Below are positions 20,473-31,997 of a DNA stretch of 64,000 nt, in pieces. Under the pieces are notes generated by a model that was not told the DNA's origin, did not search any database, and was given only the letters and a program-made list of their open reading frames with translations. Numbering within the stretch: position 1 is the stretch's first letter; each line of letters begins with the position of its first letter. The stretch is from Branchipolynoe longqiensis. Lineage: Eukaryota > Annelida > Polychaeta > Phyllodocida > Polynoidae. The stretch spans positions 1,298,423 to 1,362,422 of the forward strand of contig CM059199.1 of NCBI GenBank assembly GCA_030323885.1, in the 5' to 3' direction. The position numbers and the translations under genes were made by a program.

Positions 20473-20967
20473 TACAGTATAACCCCCTTAAACCAAACTT
20501 GAAGGGACCCTAGAAATTTGTTTGGATTAACCGATCATTGGTTTAACCCTTTGACTTTGACTTGGCTTTGGTAAAAACGGGGGAGCTTTATGAATGTACA
20601 ATGTATGTGGACACTATGATTATTGTTTTTTATGTATATACGGTTTAACCCAATTAAACCAACCACGGTTAAATCAAACGATCGGTTAATCCAAACTTTT
20701 TTCGGCGACCTGGCAAAATACTACCATTTATCAAATAAAAAAGGCTCAGATGACCATAAAACCACATGAAAGTTTGGTTTAACTGTACCAGAAGTGGCCT
20801 GGGGCCGACAATTTTGTTAGGATTAACCGATAGTTTGGATTAACCGACTTTGGTTTAACTAACTTTTTTATATGATAAATGGTAGTATTTTGCCGGGCCG
20901 CCGAAAAAAGTTTGGATTAACCGATCATTTGCTTTAACCGAGCTTGGATTAACGGGGTTGTACTGTA
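20473..20967. mobile_element. Larger pogo-like palindromic MITE
   Basis: TIRs ACAGTATAACCCCCTTAAAC and AACGGGGTTGTACTGTA border about 490 bp next to TA. GGATTAACCGATCATT occurs near both ends. Internal segments are also inverted, for example CAAAATACTACCATTTATCA against TGATAAATGGTAGTATTTTG. The element is therefore largely palindromic. No ORF. Confidence 0.85.
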
Positions 20968-21039
20968 CGCAGCTTCAATCTGGGAGTAGAAATAAGCATC
21001 AGGCAACAGCTAAAACATCAATTGTAATAACCTAGGAGA

Positions 21040-21830
21040 GGAATTATTACCCAATATCCACCAACAGATGTTCTTAATCGGATAGCAGCAATATGTATCT
21101 AATATACGAGAAGATGGTTGTTTGTGTGTGTGTTGTGTGTTATGTGAGTGTGTTGCTGGTGGTGGTAGGCTGTGTTGAATATTGATTACAATGGTTTCGT
21201 TGTAGTTACCATTTCACTCCTTGAAATGTCAATTTCTCAAATGCTGATTCTTTGATTCACATATAGACTACCCAACGTTGTTGCCGAACCGGTAGAGTGC
21301 AGGCCTCCCTTGCGGGACATCAGGAGTTTGAGTCCTAGTCGAGTCAAACCAATGACTTACAAAATTGATACTTGTCACTTCCTAGCCTGGCGCTCGGCAT
21401 AAATATGATAGGGCAAGGAATGGTTAGCTCAGTGTCAGGATAATGTGACTGTGTGGGATATCGGGTCATGGTGTTGGTGGCCTGATTTCCCAGTGGGACA
21501 GCACTATAAAGTCACAATGAGTGTGTGGTGTCACAAGTTGGTACCCATCCTGATATGACCATAGATGTTGCCAGGATGTAAAATTCCAACAACCAACCAA
21601 CCAATTTATCCATATAATTAAATATATTGCAAATACAGTCACCCCGTAGTAATCTTAATCGAGTAGCAAGAATATTTAGCTTATTTACGAGAAAATATTG
21701 TGTGTGTCTTTTTGTGGTGCTAGTGGATGGTTATTTGTTGAATATTCATTAGCAGTAGCTTCCTCGTAGCTCCAATTCCACGTCTTAGAATATCAATTTC
21801 TCCAACGCTGCTTTTGTGATCTACATAAAT
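21040..21830. repeat. Diverged duplication flanking a SINE
   Basis: A stretch at 21040-21268 (CTTAATCGGATAGCAGCAAT ... ATACGAGAAGATGGTTGTTT) has a counterpart at 21640-21830 (CTTAATCGAGTAGCAAGAAT ... TTACGAGAAAATATTGTG). The SINE at 21281-21604 lies between them. Confidence 0.65.
21281..21604 (+). mobile_element. SINE family A copy
   Basis: The head reads TTGCCGAACCGGTAGAGTGC with a decayed B box (GGAGTTTGAGTCC). The conserved body and a GATGTTGCCAGGATGTAAAA tail with (CCAA)n follow. Confidence 0.85.
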
Positions 21831-21849
21831 AAATACAGTGTGTACTCTA

Positions 21850-22121
21850 TAAATAGTTGAATGGATATATAGTTAGTATAGTTATATACGTTTATAAAAT
21901 CATCGGTATGAGGTATTTCTTATTATTTCTTATTATTATTATGATCCGTTATTGTCCACTAACAGACCCAGATCTATTCACTGCGGCACTCATTTGCCTA
22001 CAGTGGCGCTGCCACCAGCAGTTCTTGGTACTCATTCCTCAGAAGTTGTATGGATCACTTGCTTGAAAAATCCATCCCAGCTCTTTCTCTTTCTTCTCCA
22101 CCTCAGCTAGGATAAGTTTTA

Positions 22122-22179
<58 letters not shown>

Positions 22180-22226
22180 CCCCTATACATAGTCTATAGA
22201 TCTCTCTCTCTCTTTATATATTTATA

Positions 22227-22269
<43 letters not shown>

Positions 22270-22990
22270 TAATTAGATCGGACGGGTCAATATTTGCTGC
22301 TATTGACAATGAGTGTTAGTTATAGACTAGTTCGCCATTCCAGTGGGATGCGTCAAAGCAAAACAAACCCATGCGAAGCACATGGCACAGGCTAATATAC
22401 TGGGTGCAGCTATGAGATGTGCTAGTTTCAGCTCTTGTTTGAAACATAGAATACCAATTTAAAAAATATATAAAATATATTAAGTTGTTCATTTTTTATT
22501 CAGCGTTGCATTTACATCAATCTAATCAGTATATTATATATATTATATATATATATATATATTATATATTATTATATATATTATATATATTATATATATA
22601 TTATATATATTATATATATATATATTATATATATTATATATATACATATACATATAAATAGTCGTGCCATTAGGGCACATACAAATAATAGAATATTGAT
22701 TTTTCTGTTAGGCCGACAAGTTTGAAATGCTTGCTTCATCGGAGGCAATTTCCATTCTCACATGCAACGGCATACACCCTGGTTTGTGTTTCTAGGTTAT
22801 GTCGACATACATCGCCGTTTAAGCCAATGTTAAAAGTAACGGAATACGTTAGCATAGTTAGCGTAGTCTCTCTGCATTTCCTGGCTCCTAAAGAAGACTC
22901 TGTCAATTATTTTACACATAGTAGGCATGCCATTGTGTTGCATATAACGCGCATATAACTCGTAGAACGGCATAGTTTGGTATGCATATA
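21850..22990. repeat. AT-rich region with long (TA)n tracts
   Basis: (TA)n runs lie at about 22115-22178, 22205-22268 and 22535-22645, broken by TATTATATA variants. Between them (22290-22500 and 22650-22985) the sequence is non-repetitive without a supported ORF. Confidence 0.8.
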
Positions 22991-23077
22991 TAATATATAT
23001 ATATATATATATATAGATATATATACTATGTATATATATACATATAGATATATATATACTATGTATATATATTTAAC

Positions 23078-23268
23078 AAATCCTCTGACGTGAGTGATGT
23101 TTTTAGGGTATGAAGGTACCGGGGAGCGCCGGAGGTGGCACCACCAGTCATGACACATGAAGGAGGCAGTACAGTGTATCGCGTAATAATAATAATAATA
23201 ATGAAATAATAATAATGAAATAATTCCCTTCCGCGCCTTTATACTCGCATAATGCGTTATACATCACA
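23078..23268 (-). repeat. Diverged stand-alone Ngaro A-type repeat
   Basis: On the minus strand it reads GTGATGTATAACGCATTATG ... AGTATAAAG, a (TTA)n stretch, ACACTGTACT, GTGCCACC and GAGGATTTG. This follows the order of the A repeats at 50831 and 56140. It is more diverged than the 40-kb copy and no element genes adjoin it. Confidence 0.55.
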
Positions 23269-23279
23269 TAGATATGTAC

Positions 23280-23700
23280 ATATATATGTGATGTATATAT
23301 AGAGAGATACCGAGACAGAGAGAGACAGAGAGAGACAGAGGGAAACAGAGACAGAGAGAGGGAAAGATGCTCCTTGTTTGTTGAAAGTGATATGTATAGT
23401 TTTGTGTAATAATGACAGTTATCTGCCGAGCCTTACTTTGATGATTTAAATAAATTCAATATAATATTATCCACATAAGGAAGTAAATATAATATGTAGC
23501 GACGTGGGTGCATATTATGTGTGTATATATACCATGTGTGTATATAATTAAATATACACATCTCTTTATTAACCCTGATTATACCAGTGTATTCACTGAC
23601 CGCTCGGTTCAAAACGACCTCTCTGAACGAGCCGGGGGAGAGGGTGTTATCAATATTAACAACAGATACATGAATGATTGCCCTTGATCCAGCAATCACT
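23280..23700. repeat. GAGA repeat, then no gene seen
   Basis: (GAGACA)n at about 23308-23366, then AT-rich non-repetitive DNA. Confidence 0.6.
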
Positions 23701-23819
23701 AGATGCCTGACTCCTCGTGTGCATAGGGCTCGCGACGCGGATGCCATGGCAACGGTTCATACGACCAAAAAAGACGCACCCAGGATCTGGTAAAACACCG
23801 AACACCTCCAGGATTCTCC

Positions 23820-24160
23820 AGGATTCTCCAGGTTTCTGCAGGTTTCTCCGGGGCTCTAGGACCCGGCGCCCCACGGCCCCCTGACCGCCTCCAGTGCCTC
23901 CCGGCCCGCCCTCCAGTAGCCTGCGTCACGGTGTCACGCTGAGGAAGGACCCTCGACAGACAACCCAACCCGCGCCTGCACCACCCACCACCCCCCAACA
24001 CCAGGCCGCCCTGCCCCGGCCGTCCTGCCTCCACGGTCCCCGGCAGTGCCGGGCCCGGCTCCCGGGGAAGGTGTGGCCGCCCCGCCGCTCCTGGAGTAGA
24101 CCACACTTACCCTGGGGAACCGAGCGAGTGTCCTCTATCACGTTACCCACCGCTCCTTTC
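23820..24160 (-). other. CpG-rich patch with minus-strand splice-donor-like site
   Basis: GC-rich DNA contains, on the minus strand, GGTTCCCCAGG followed by GTAAGTGTGG, so the GT is at 24110-24109. This is a near-ideal metazoan donor. It could mark the end of a first exon transcribed leftward from about 24160. At the other edge, TCTCCAGGATTCTCCAGGAT repeats lie at 23812-23850. No coding evidence. Confidence 0.3.
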
Positions 24161-24174
24161 TCAGGGTCGGTGTG

Positions 24175-24930
24175 TGCTGCTGCATCTCTACATCTCTACA
24201 TCTCTACATCGTTACATCTCTTCATCTCTTCATCTCTTCATCTCTACAACTCTACATCTCTACATCTCTACATCTCTACATCTCTACACCTCTACAGTTC
24301 TTTGACCAGACGGGATGGCCTAATGAGTTGAGCATCCATAAAACCGTGTTGATAGATCCAGGGGTTTGAACCGTGGTCGAGTCAAACCAATGATTTTAAA
24401 ATATATACTTGTCACTTCCTAGACTGGAGCTCGGCATTATTAGGATAGGGCAAGGACTGGTTGGTTCAGTGTCAGGATAATGTGACTGAGTGGGATATTC
24501 AATCATGGTACTGGCAGCCTGGGCTCCCAGTGGGGCATCACTATAAAGTTGCCAATAGTACGCAATGTCAGATTTCTACATATCTCCATCTCTACATCTC
24601 TACATCTCTACCTCTACACCTCTACACAGCTAGATCTCTACACATCTAGATCTCTACACATCTAGATCTCTACGCCTCTACACCTCTCCAGCTCTACACC
24701 TCCACACCTCTACACATCTAGAACTTTACATCTTTATGCCTCTACACCTCTACACCTTTACATCTCTACACCTCTGCACATCTAGATCTCTACACCTCTA
24801 CATCTCTACACCTCTACACATCTAGATCTATACACCTCTACACATCTACACCTCTACGCCTCTACGCCTCTACACCTCTACACCTTTACCTCTCTACACC
24901 TCTGCATTTCTCCCGCTCTTCCGGTACCCA
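24175..24930. repeat. (TCTACACC/TCTACATC)n array interrupted by a SINE
   Basis: CTCTACAT octamer-like repeats run at 24179-24300 and continue at 24570-24905 as CTCTACAC/CATCTAGA variants. The SINE at 24314-24570 sits inside the array. Confidence 0.9.
24314..24570 (+). mobile_element. SINE family A, 3'-truncated, inside simple repeat
   Basis: The head is GGATGGCCTAATGAGTTGAGC and a degenerate B box reads GGTTTGAACCG. The body runs to GTTGCCAATAGTACGCAATG and then re-enters the CTCTACA repeat without the normal GACGTAAAA tail. Confidence 0.8.
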
Positions 24931-25034
24931 ACCACTCCGCATGACAGTGACACCGCGCCTGCTGACCTTAGAGTCAGTGCTGGTCTGACTGGATGTGCAC
25001 ATCCCGGTTTCCTCCCGGTGTTGTTGCCAGTCAG

Positions 25035-25490
25035 TGGCACTCCATGTGCCTGCCTGACAGCCTGCCTGCCTCCCTGCCTGCCTGCCAGCCTGCCAGCCTG
25101 TCAGCCTGTCAGCCTGTCAGCCTGTCAGCCTGTCAGCCTGTCAGCCTGTCAGCCTGTCAGCCTGTCAGCCTGTCAGCCTGTCTGTCTGCCTGCCTGCCTG
25201 CCTGCTTGCTTGCCTGCCTGCTTGCCTGCCAGCGTGCCTTCCTGCCAGCCTGTCAGCCTGTCAGCCTGCCTGCCTGCCTGCTTGCCTGCTTGCCTGCCTG
25301 CATGCCTGCCAGCCTGCCTGCCTGCCTGCCTGCCTGCTTGCTTGCCTGCTTGCCTGCCTGCCTGCTTGCCTGCCTGCCAGCCTGTCTGCCTCCCTGCCTG
25401 TCTGCCTGCCTGCCAGCCTGCCTGCCTGCCTGACAGCCTGTATGCCTGCCAGCCTGCCTGCCTGCCTGCCAGCCTGCCAGTCTGCCTGCA
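25035..25490. repeat. CCTGCCTG / CCTGTCAG octamer array
   Basis: Tandem tetramer and octamer repeats (GCCTGTCAGCCTGTCAG, TGCCTGCCTGCTTGCC). Open frames on both strands, Cys/Leu/Pro/Ala on one and Gln/Ala/Gly/Arg on the other, are products of the repeat. Confidence 0.95.
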
Positions 25491-25499
25491 GTCGCTCCC

Positions 25500-25740
25500 G
25501 GTGACTCACCACGCCTTGGATCACCTGGAAGAACGGCCGACATCACACCACGCACACCTCCAGGGTGTGACTGTGCGTGTGTGGGGGAGGGGGCGGGTGT
25601 CTTTATTTTATCACGTGATATATCGAACAATCTGCCCCATAAACACAACTTATATGTGGGACACGAGTGAACCGAGACTCCCAGAACAGCTGCTTCTAGT
25701 TCTACCGCCATAAGACTCAGTGTCTAAAATCAATACACAA
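25500..25740. other. No gene seen
   Basis: Short non-repetitive stretch between the octamer array and the satellite. No supported feature. Confidence 0.5.
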
Positions 25741-27300
25741 CAGTTTGCTTGGTGTGGTTGTATATTACATATTACACGCTACTTTAGTATAGGAAAAAAA
25801 AGAGAAATTTAGTAAAAAAAGAGAGAATATCACACTAATCTTCTTATGAAACAATCCCTGCGGTATAGTAAGTTAACTTGTATATTGCATATATCACGCT
25901 ACTTTAGTATAGGGGGGAAAAAGAGAAATTTAGTTAAAAAAGAGAGAATATCACGCTAATCTTCTTATAAAATTGCCTGCTGTATAGTAAGTTAACTTGT
26001 AATTACATATCACGCTAGTTATGGAAAAAAAGAAAATTAGAAAGAAGAATATCACACTAATGCTTATAAAAATTACTGCGGTATATAGTAACTGTTATAC
26101 ATATATCACGCTAGTTAGATAGGAAAAAAGAGAATTTAGTAAAAAGAGAGATATCACGCTAACTTCTTAAAACTTCTGCTATAGTAGTTAACTTGATAAC
26201 TATATCACGCTAGTTTAGTATAGGGAAAAAAAGAGAAATTTAGTTAAAAAAGAGAGAATATCACGCTAATCTTCTTATAAAACATTGCCTGCTGTATAGT
26301 AAGTTAACTTGTATATTACATATATCACGCTAGTTTAGAATAGGAAAAAAAAGAGAAATTTTGTAAAAAAGAGAGAATATCACACTAATCTTCTTATAAA
26401 ACATTACCTGCGGTATATTAAGTTAACTTGTATATTACATATATCACGCTACTTTAGAATAGGGGGAAAAAAGAGAAATTTAGTCAAAAGAGAATATCAC
26501 GCTAATCTTCTTATAAGACGTTGCTTATAGTATAGTAAGTTACCTATATATTACATAAATCACGCTACATTAGAATATAAAATATAGAAATTTTAAAAAG
26601 TGAATATCACACTAACCTGCTTATAACACATTGCTTGCATATATAGTAAGCTACTTGTATATTCCGCATATCATGCCACTTTAGAAAATAAAATATAGAT
26701 TTAATATAAAAAGGGGAATATCACACTAACCTGATTATAAATAAGACATTGCTTCCAGTATAGAGGGCTAGTTATGTATTAGATATAACCCACTACTTTA
26801 GTATATCGAATATATACATTTTAAAAAGGGAATATCAGACTAACCTGCTTATAAGGCATTGTTTCCAGTATAATAGGCTACTTATGTATTAGATATAACG
26901 CAATACTTTAGTATATGAAATATATACATTTTAAAAAGGGAATATCACACTAACCTGCTTATAAGGCATTGTTTCCAGTATAATAGGCTACTTGTGTATT
27001 AGATATAACCCACTACTTTAGTATATACAATATATACATTTTAAAAAGCGAATATCACACTAACCTGCTTATAAGGCATCGCTTCCAGTATAGTAGGCTA
27101 CTTATGTATTAGATATAACGCAATACTTTAGTATATGAAATATATACATTTTAAAAAGGGAATATCACACTAACCTGCTTATAAGATATAAGCTATTTAT
27201 ATATTACATATAACAAGGTACTTTAGTATATAGAACAAATATAATTAGTTTGAAAGGAAAGAGCCAGGCCAACCTCCTTATATTACCCATTGCCTGCTGT
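25741..27300. repeat. Satellite-like array, units of about 110-120 bp
   Basis: Around 13 units share TATATTACATATATCACGCT, ACTTTAGTATAGG, an A-rich GAGAAATTTAG stretch, GAATATCACACTAATC and CTTATAAAACATTGCCTGC. Units become more divergent rightward (TTTTAAAAAGGGAATATCAC form after 26810). Units at about 26000-26205 are shorter through many scattered single-base losses. Confidence 0.9.
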
Positions 27301-27327
27301 CTAGTAAACTAGTTTACAACCAGTTAA

Positions 27328-27675
27328 AGTTGCATAGTCCGATGGTTTTGAGTTTCTGCCATTTTTTCTGAGATAAATATATTAAATTGATTGTTATAAC
27401 CTACCTTACTTTAGTTTGAAGTAACTTATATATTAAATGGTTATGTTTTGAGATATTCTAAGTGCAAATATGTTAAATTAGTTTTGGCACGCTTGTCAAA
27501 ACTCTGACACCATAGGCTTCAGCAGTAACAGGTTCTATTAAATTGACTCGGTATTCCCTTATATGTGACAACACATGTTTAAGAAGTGCATCAGTATCTA
27601 AGTTATATATGTGGAATCAATTTTAGATAATTGTTTTGATTTTGAAAATGTGATGCTTCATCGGACTATGCAGCT
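27328..27675 (+). mobile_element. TTAA MITE copy
   Basis: It begins right after TTAA (27324-27327) with AGTTGCATAGTCCGATGG and ends CATCGGACTATGCAGCT. Interior follows the consensus closely. Confidence 0.9.
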
Positions 27676-27871
27676 TAAGTTTAAGATGAGTATCAGTTTA
27701 TCTTTAAAATAACTAACACAAGCTAGAACTGGTTATCAAAGTATAAATTGATACTCTTAACTAATTTACTCAGTTATTATCAGTAAGTCCTCATTTACAT
27801 ATTGCTTTAATTCATTCTGTATTAATAGTTATTCTTTACTGGTTCATTTCTGTGTCATAGAACCAAAAATA

Positions 27872-28067
27872 AGTGGCACAATTCGATGGTTTTGAGTTTC
27901 TCTCATTTACTGAGATAACTATTGATAGGTTTAAATATATCACTATAATCTACATTACTTTAGTTTGAAGTAACTTTACTTTTAAAATGATTACCTTCCG
28001 AGATATTTGAGCTGTAAACATACAATATTCATTGTGGCATACGTGTCAAAACTATGAACACATAGCC
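27872..28067 (+). mobile_element. TTAA MITE, right-truncated
   Basis: GTGGCACAATTCGATGGTTT begins a copy that is cut off after ACTATGAACACATAG, where SINE B sequence takes over. Confidence 0.7.
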
Positions 28068-28077
28068 TGTGTCCCCG

Positions 28078-28715
28078 TGCCCCGACCTCTGCCAATTTGG
28101 ATTTCCACCTCTGTATTGCAGGTATAGCAATACCTCAGGGAGTTTAACGCCCCTGCCCTGCAGAGTTGTAAACCACTGCCTTGTGGTACAGGTTCTTGAC
28201 AGAACCGAAGGCTAAGGGAGCAAACCCTAAACAGAAAACCATGTCACTGTGGCAGCATTAAGGGTGGTTGATGTATGGAACTCCCAACATCTCCTGACCA
28301 GCCACTGCAGGGACAAATAGTTTTGCGCCTGTCTTGACATGTTCTTGCCGGTTGTGAAACCTCTATTTGCTCCCCGAGAGAGTGTTGCTGGTAACTTGCA
28401 AAAGCCAGCAGCACTTCACCACTTTTGCAGGCAGCTTTCATGAAATGTACAACCGCACAAAGGAGAGCGGCAGTCAAGTAATGAAAGCAGTCTTTGTCGC
28501 ATCGCGACTGACAGCATGATGATGATGATGTATAATTTACAGTGTCATCAAAGGCCAGTTGCTCTCATACCATGTCTATGTGGTGTGGGAGGTAAAAAAA
28601 TCCCTTGGGTCGGTAAATGTGTAGGCTTGGGCTTTCTATCGACAAGCTGTCTAATGGTGAAAACAAGCCTATTCAGGCTTATCCATGATAGGCAGTATAA
28701 ATCTTCAACAACAAA
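28078..28715 (+). mobile_element. SINE family B split by a GAT-tailed repeat
   Basis: The left part (28078-28116) reads CCGACCTCTGCCAATTTGGA. The right part (28531-28715) resumes at ATAATTTACAGTGTCATCAA and runs to TCCATGATAGGCAGTA. The GAT-tailed repeat separates them. TGTAT at both junctions may be a short target duplication. Confidence 0.8.
28117..28530 (+). repeat. (GAT)n-tailed dispersed repeat, copy 2
   Basis: It starts TGCAGGTATAGCAATACCTC and ends CAGCATGATGATGATGATG. Compared with the 33-kb copy it lacks about 60 bp around ACATTAAGAGCGACTCATGG. It is inserted in a SINE B copy. Confidence 0.85.
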
Positions 28716-28734
28716 ATAGCCTTTGTTATATTGA

Positions 28735-29330
28735 CATACTAGTCCTTTCCGTGTAGAAACAAATGTGTAATAAGTAGTACATCAATATCTAAGTTAGCTA
28801 TGTAGATGCGAAGCTACATAACTGTTTTGCGGTTTAAAAAAAAGAAATTGTGTGCTTTTAATGGATTTTGCAACTTGAAGAAATTCATCTATCGACTGCA
28901 GGATGCCAGAATTAGTTAGCAAACCCAGAACAATTAGAGTTCTTGATTTCAGGTTTAATTTGTTAATATTCTTACTCAGTCATTTCGGCGTTGTGTGTAG
29001 TAAGTAATATAATAAGAATGTTGGTGTATCGACAGCAGGGTACCAGAATATCTTGCCAAACCTAAAACAATTAGAAAGATGAAATTCAGGTTTAATTCGT
29101 TACTTTTGTCACTCAGTCATTTCAGTGTTGTGTGTAATAATATAATAAGAATCTCCAGCGTGTCCTATAATTGCGGTGCCGCCATCCTCATATGCCCATA
29201 GATGTAAAAACCCCAACAAACAAGCAAACATTTGCTCTGAGTGCGGCGTATATTTTTTTTTAAAAGCTCATTCCACAAACCGACTCGGTTTTCAGCAATT
29301 TCCTAATTGTCGGCTGCCCATGGCAAACAA
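28735..29330. repeat. MITE remnant and a 128-bp tandem duplication
   Basis: 28745-28880 resembles the right half of the TTAA MITE. From 28892 to 29153 two units of about 128 bp follow each other (ATCGACTGCAGGATGCCAGA and ATCGACAGCAGGGTACCAGA). Each ends in GTTGTGTGTAnTAA. No gene seen. Confidence 0.6.
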
Positions 29331-29339
29331 AACCAGACG

Positions 29340-29621
29340 ACATCCTCCCGCCAAAAATAAATAAAATGGCGGCAGCGGGGGGTGGGCGGAGGCGGAAAAT
29401 GGCGGGAGATTTAGCACACCGCACGTGCACGCAACTTCGTCTGCCGATAAGGCGGCCACCTCGGCGGAAGGAAGCAGTTCGAATTAATGCACAGAGCACG
29501 ATGGATGCTCCCGTCCTTTTCTGCCTGAGAGGAAGCAAGATGGCGGCGGCCGAGGCTACGCCGTCAGCGGCGGCGACGGCGGCGTAGCAGGGGCCGGGGC
29601 TGAGCCAGGGCGATGTACGGC
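29340..29621 (+). promoter_or_regulatory. CpG island with YY1-like initiator
   Basis: CpG-dense DNA contains AAGATGGCGGC at 29537-29547, the YY1 motif often found just downstream of TSSs. It has related AAAATGGCGG motifs at 29364 and 29397 and a pyrimidine CCTTTTCTGCC upstream. The ATG inside the YY1 motif opens a 15-codon Ala-rich frame to TAG at 29585-29587. The same frame is open from ATG at 29366 (73 codons). A promoter with a short first exon is plausible. No downstream exon is identified. Confidence 0.35.
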
Positions 29622-30168
29622 GCCGGTGTAACGATTTCAACTTCCCCCCTTCCCAAGTTCCCCCCCGGGAATCTGAAAACGTTTTTAACTTCCCTCCAGG
29701 GAAATTAAAAACGTTTTCAGATTCCTGGGGGGGGAACTTAAAAACAGTTTTCAGATTCCCCCCCCCCCCTATTTTCAAATTCCCCCCTCCGGGAATTTAA
29801 AATTGTTTAAAAAACTTTAAAAAACGTTTTAAATTTCAGACCTATAATATTTGTTTCTTAACCATCTTGGAGACTTTTTGTATCATTTGTGGTTAAATAT
29901 GTTTGATTGTACTAGTAATAATTTCCATTATGCTATTCTCTGTATATTATAATATTTGTCATGAAAATACAAAAATAACAAAAAATAACAAAAATTAAGA
30001 AAATTCCCCAAAAATGGAGGGGGAGGGAAAGTTAAAATGAGGGAGGGAATTTGAAAACGTTTTCAAATTCCTCTGGGAGGAATCTGAAAACGTTTTCAAG
30101 TTCCCGGGGGGGGGGGGGGGAACTTGAATATGGGGGGGGGGGGGGGTATTTGAAATCTTTACACCGGG
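29622..30168. mobile_element. MITE-like element with GAAAACGTTTTC palindromes
   Basis: TIRs CCGGTGTAACGATTTCAA and TTGAAATCTTTACACCGG bound about 545 bp. Inside, GAATCTGAAAACGTTTTCAA-type palindromes and C/G runs occur in both orientations. It separates the two halves of a CpG-rich region. Superfamily not recognised. Confidence 0.65.
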
Positions 30169-30520
30169 GCCTGGGCGGGACGGAGGCCGGGGACCGGGGA
30201 CCGGGGCGGGGGTGGAGAAGGACGGGGCCGGTTGCCGGAGCCGGGGCCGGGCGGGGGCCGGGTGGCGGGCGGGCGGCGGGAGGGGCGACGGGAGGGCTCC
30301 CGCCGGAGACAGGCGGCCTAAGCCGGCGAACGAGCACCCTGTAAAGCAGTCATATGTCTGTCTTCATGGGCACCTTGTCAAAGCGCCGGGCCCCCCCGAG
30401 ATGCGTTAATGTGAATGAACATCTAATATTCATATTTTACTAGACGTAGGGGGGAATAACGGCCCGGCTAAACGGGAAGCCGGGGCGCGGCCTTCCACAG
30501 CCCGGGCTGTCCGTCTCAAT
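30169..30520. other. Second half of the CpG-rich region
   Basis: GC-rich and CpG-rich DNA (GGGGCCGGGCGGGGGCCGG) resumes right of the MITE-like element. It fades by about 30500. No gene or clear promoter motif recognised. Confidence 0.5.
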
Positions 30521-30599
30521 GAGGCGCGTCAACTACATGTGTATGTATGTATGTGTGTGTGTGTGTGTGTGTGTGGAGGAGAGGGAGGCACACCGGCTT

Positions 30600-31300
30600 A
30601 CCATCACCTCTTCTTACTTCACCTCACGTCACCTCACGTCACCTCACCCCACATCACGTCATCCCACCATACCTTACCATGTCCCACCTCACCCAACCTC
30701 CGGAACATTACCTCACCTCACCCCACCTCACCTCACCTCACCCCACCTCACCGTACCACACCCACCCCACCTCACCCTACCCCACCTCACCTCACCCCAC
30801 CTCACCTCACCTTACCACACCCACCTCACCTCACCCCACCTCACCCCACCTCACATCACCTTACCACACCTACCTCACCTCACCCCACCTCACCCCACCC
30901 CATCTCACCTTAGCACATCCACCGCACCCCACCTCACCTTACCACACCTACCTCACCTCACCTCACCCCACCTCACCTCACCTCACCCCACCTTAGCACA
31001 CCCACCGCACCTCACCTTACCACACCCACCTCACCCTACCCCACCTCACCTCACCCCACCTCACCTCACCTTAGCACATCCACCACACCCACCTCACCCA
31101 CCTCGCCTCACCCCACCTCACACCACTTCATCTTACCTTACCCCACCTATTCTACATCCTCTCACCTCACTAACATCACCTCACCTCACGTTCCCACACC
31201 CACCCTACCTCACCTCACCTCACCCCACCTCACCTCAGCTCACACAATCTCTCCTCATCCCACCTCATCACTCCAACCCACTCCACCTCACCCTACCCGG
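30600..31300. repeat. CCTCA/CCCCA pentamer array
   Basis: CACCTCACCCCACCTCACC-type pyrimidine-rich repeats are preceded by (TG)n at 30550-30574. Three frames remain open for 120-270 codons purely from the repeat. Confidence 0.95.
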
Positions 31301-31439
31301 TATTACTCAAACATTCAACTGCGAATTATGCTAGAAACTTCTCGATTTAACCTACACTAATTCGATCCTTTTTGTTTGCAATGTACTGGAGAACTTCCAT
31401 TTCGATTTATTATATAACCTGTGCCGAATCCCACGTAAA

Positions 31440-31735
31440 ACAAGAAAACATTTTAGCCTTTTTGAGGACAGTTGGACTGTGCCACCTCATATAGTTTACT
31501 AAATAAATTCTATCAATTATTAATAAAACTTTTATATTTCTACGGGAATTTGTTTCCCTTGACCACAAATATATGATTGTGAGCTTTCTAATTTAATGAG
31601 TGTCTATTGGCACATAATTGATTGTCTGCTTTTACATGTAAAAGCGATGGTTTGAACAAAAAACAAACATTTCTCGCTGTGAATATGGCCTATGCTGCCG
31701 ACACGGTGTAAAGCAACCACCAATCAATCAATCAA
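31440..31735 (+). repeat. Dispersed repeat, copy 2, with (AATC)n tail
   Basis: Matches 2447-2735 nearly base for base (ATATAGTTTACTAAATAAAT, TTTTACATGTAAAAGCGATG) and ends GACACGGTGTAAAGCAACCA then (AATC)n. The oligonucleotide tail suggests a retroposon 3' end. Confidence 0.8.
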
Positions 31736-31997
31736 TCAACCGAATCCCACCCCTGTGTCCGCCATTGGGATTTAGTCTCCAAACGCAATATATATATGTG
31801 TTATCAGAGGCCCAACTCTGGTTGTGCATAAGTCAGTGATTTGCGCTCTCATAGTATATATCATTCAATTATAAATTCGGGTCACATGCCCGAGATAACC
31901 TGGCGGAAATGAGTTATACCTATAATGAATTGCTAAGCGAGAACACAAGCAACGTTTTGTGGCATGACTGTAGTTACAGAGACACTAGCATGCTTAA

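Noticed and set aside
22115..22268. Long (TA)n as a replication origin or cruciform-based regulator
   Set aside because: (TA)n tracts occur at more than ten places in the window and nothing distinguishes this one.
25018..25713. 231-codon Cys/Leu/Ala/Pro frame that could look like a cysteine-rich secreted protein
   Set aside because: The CCTG octamer array reads open in several frames and on the reverse strand.
30519..31334. 271-codon Pro/His/Thr frame
   Set aside because: CCTCA pentamer array; three overlapping frames are open.
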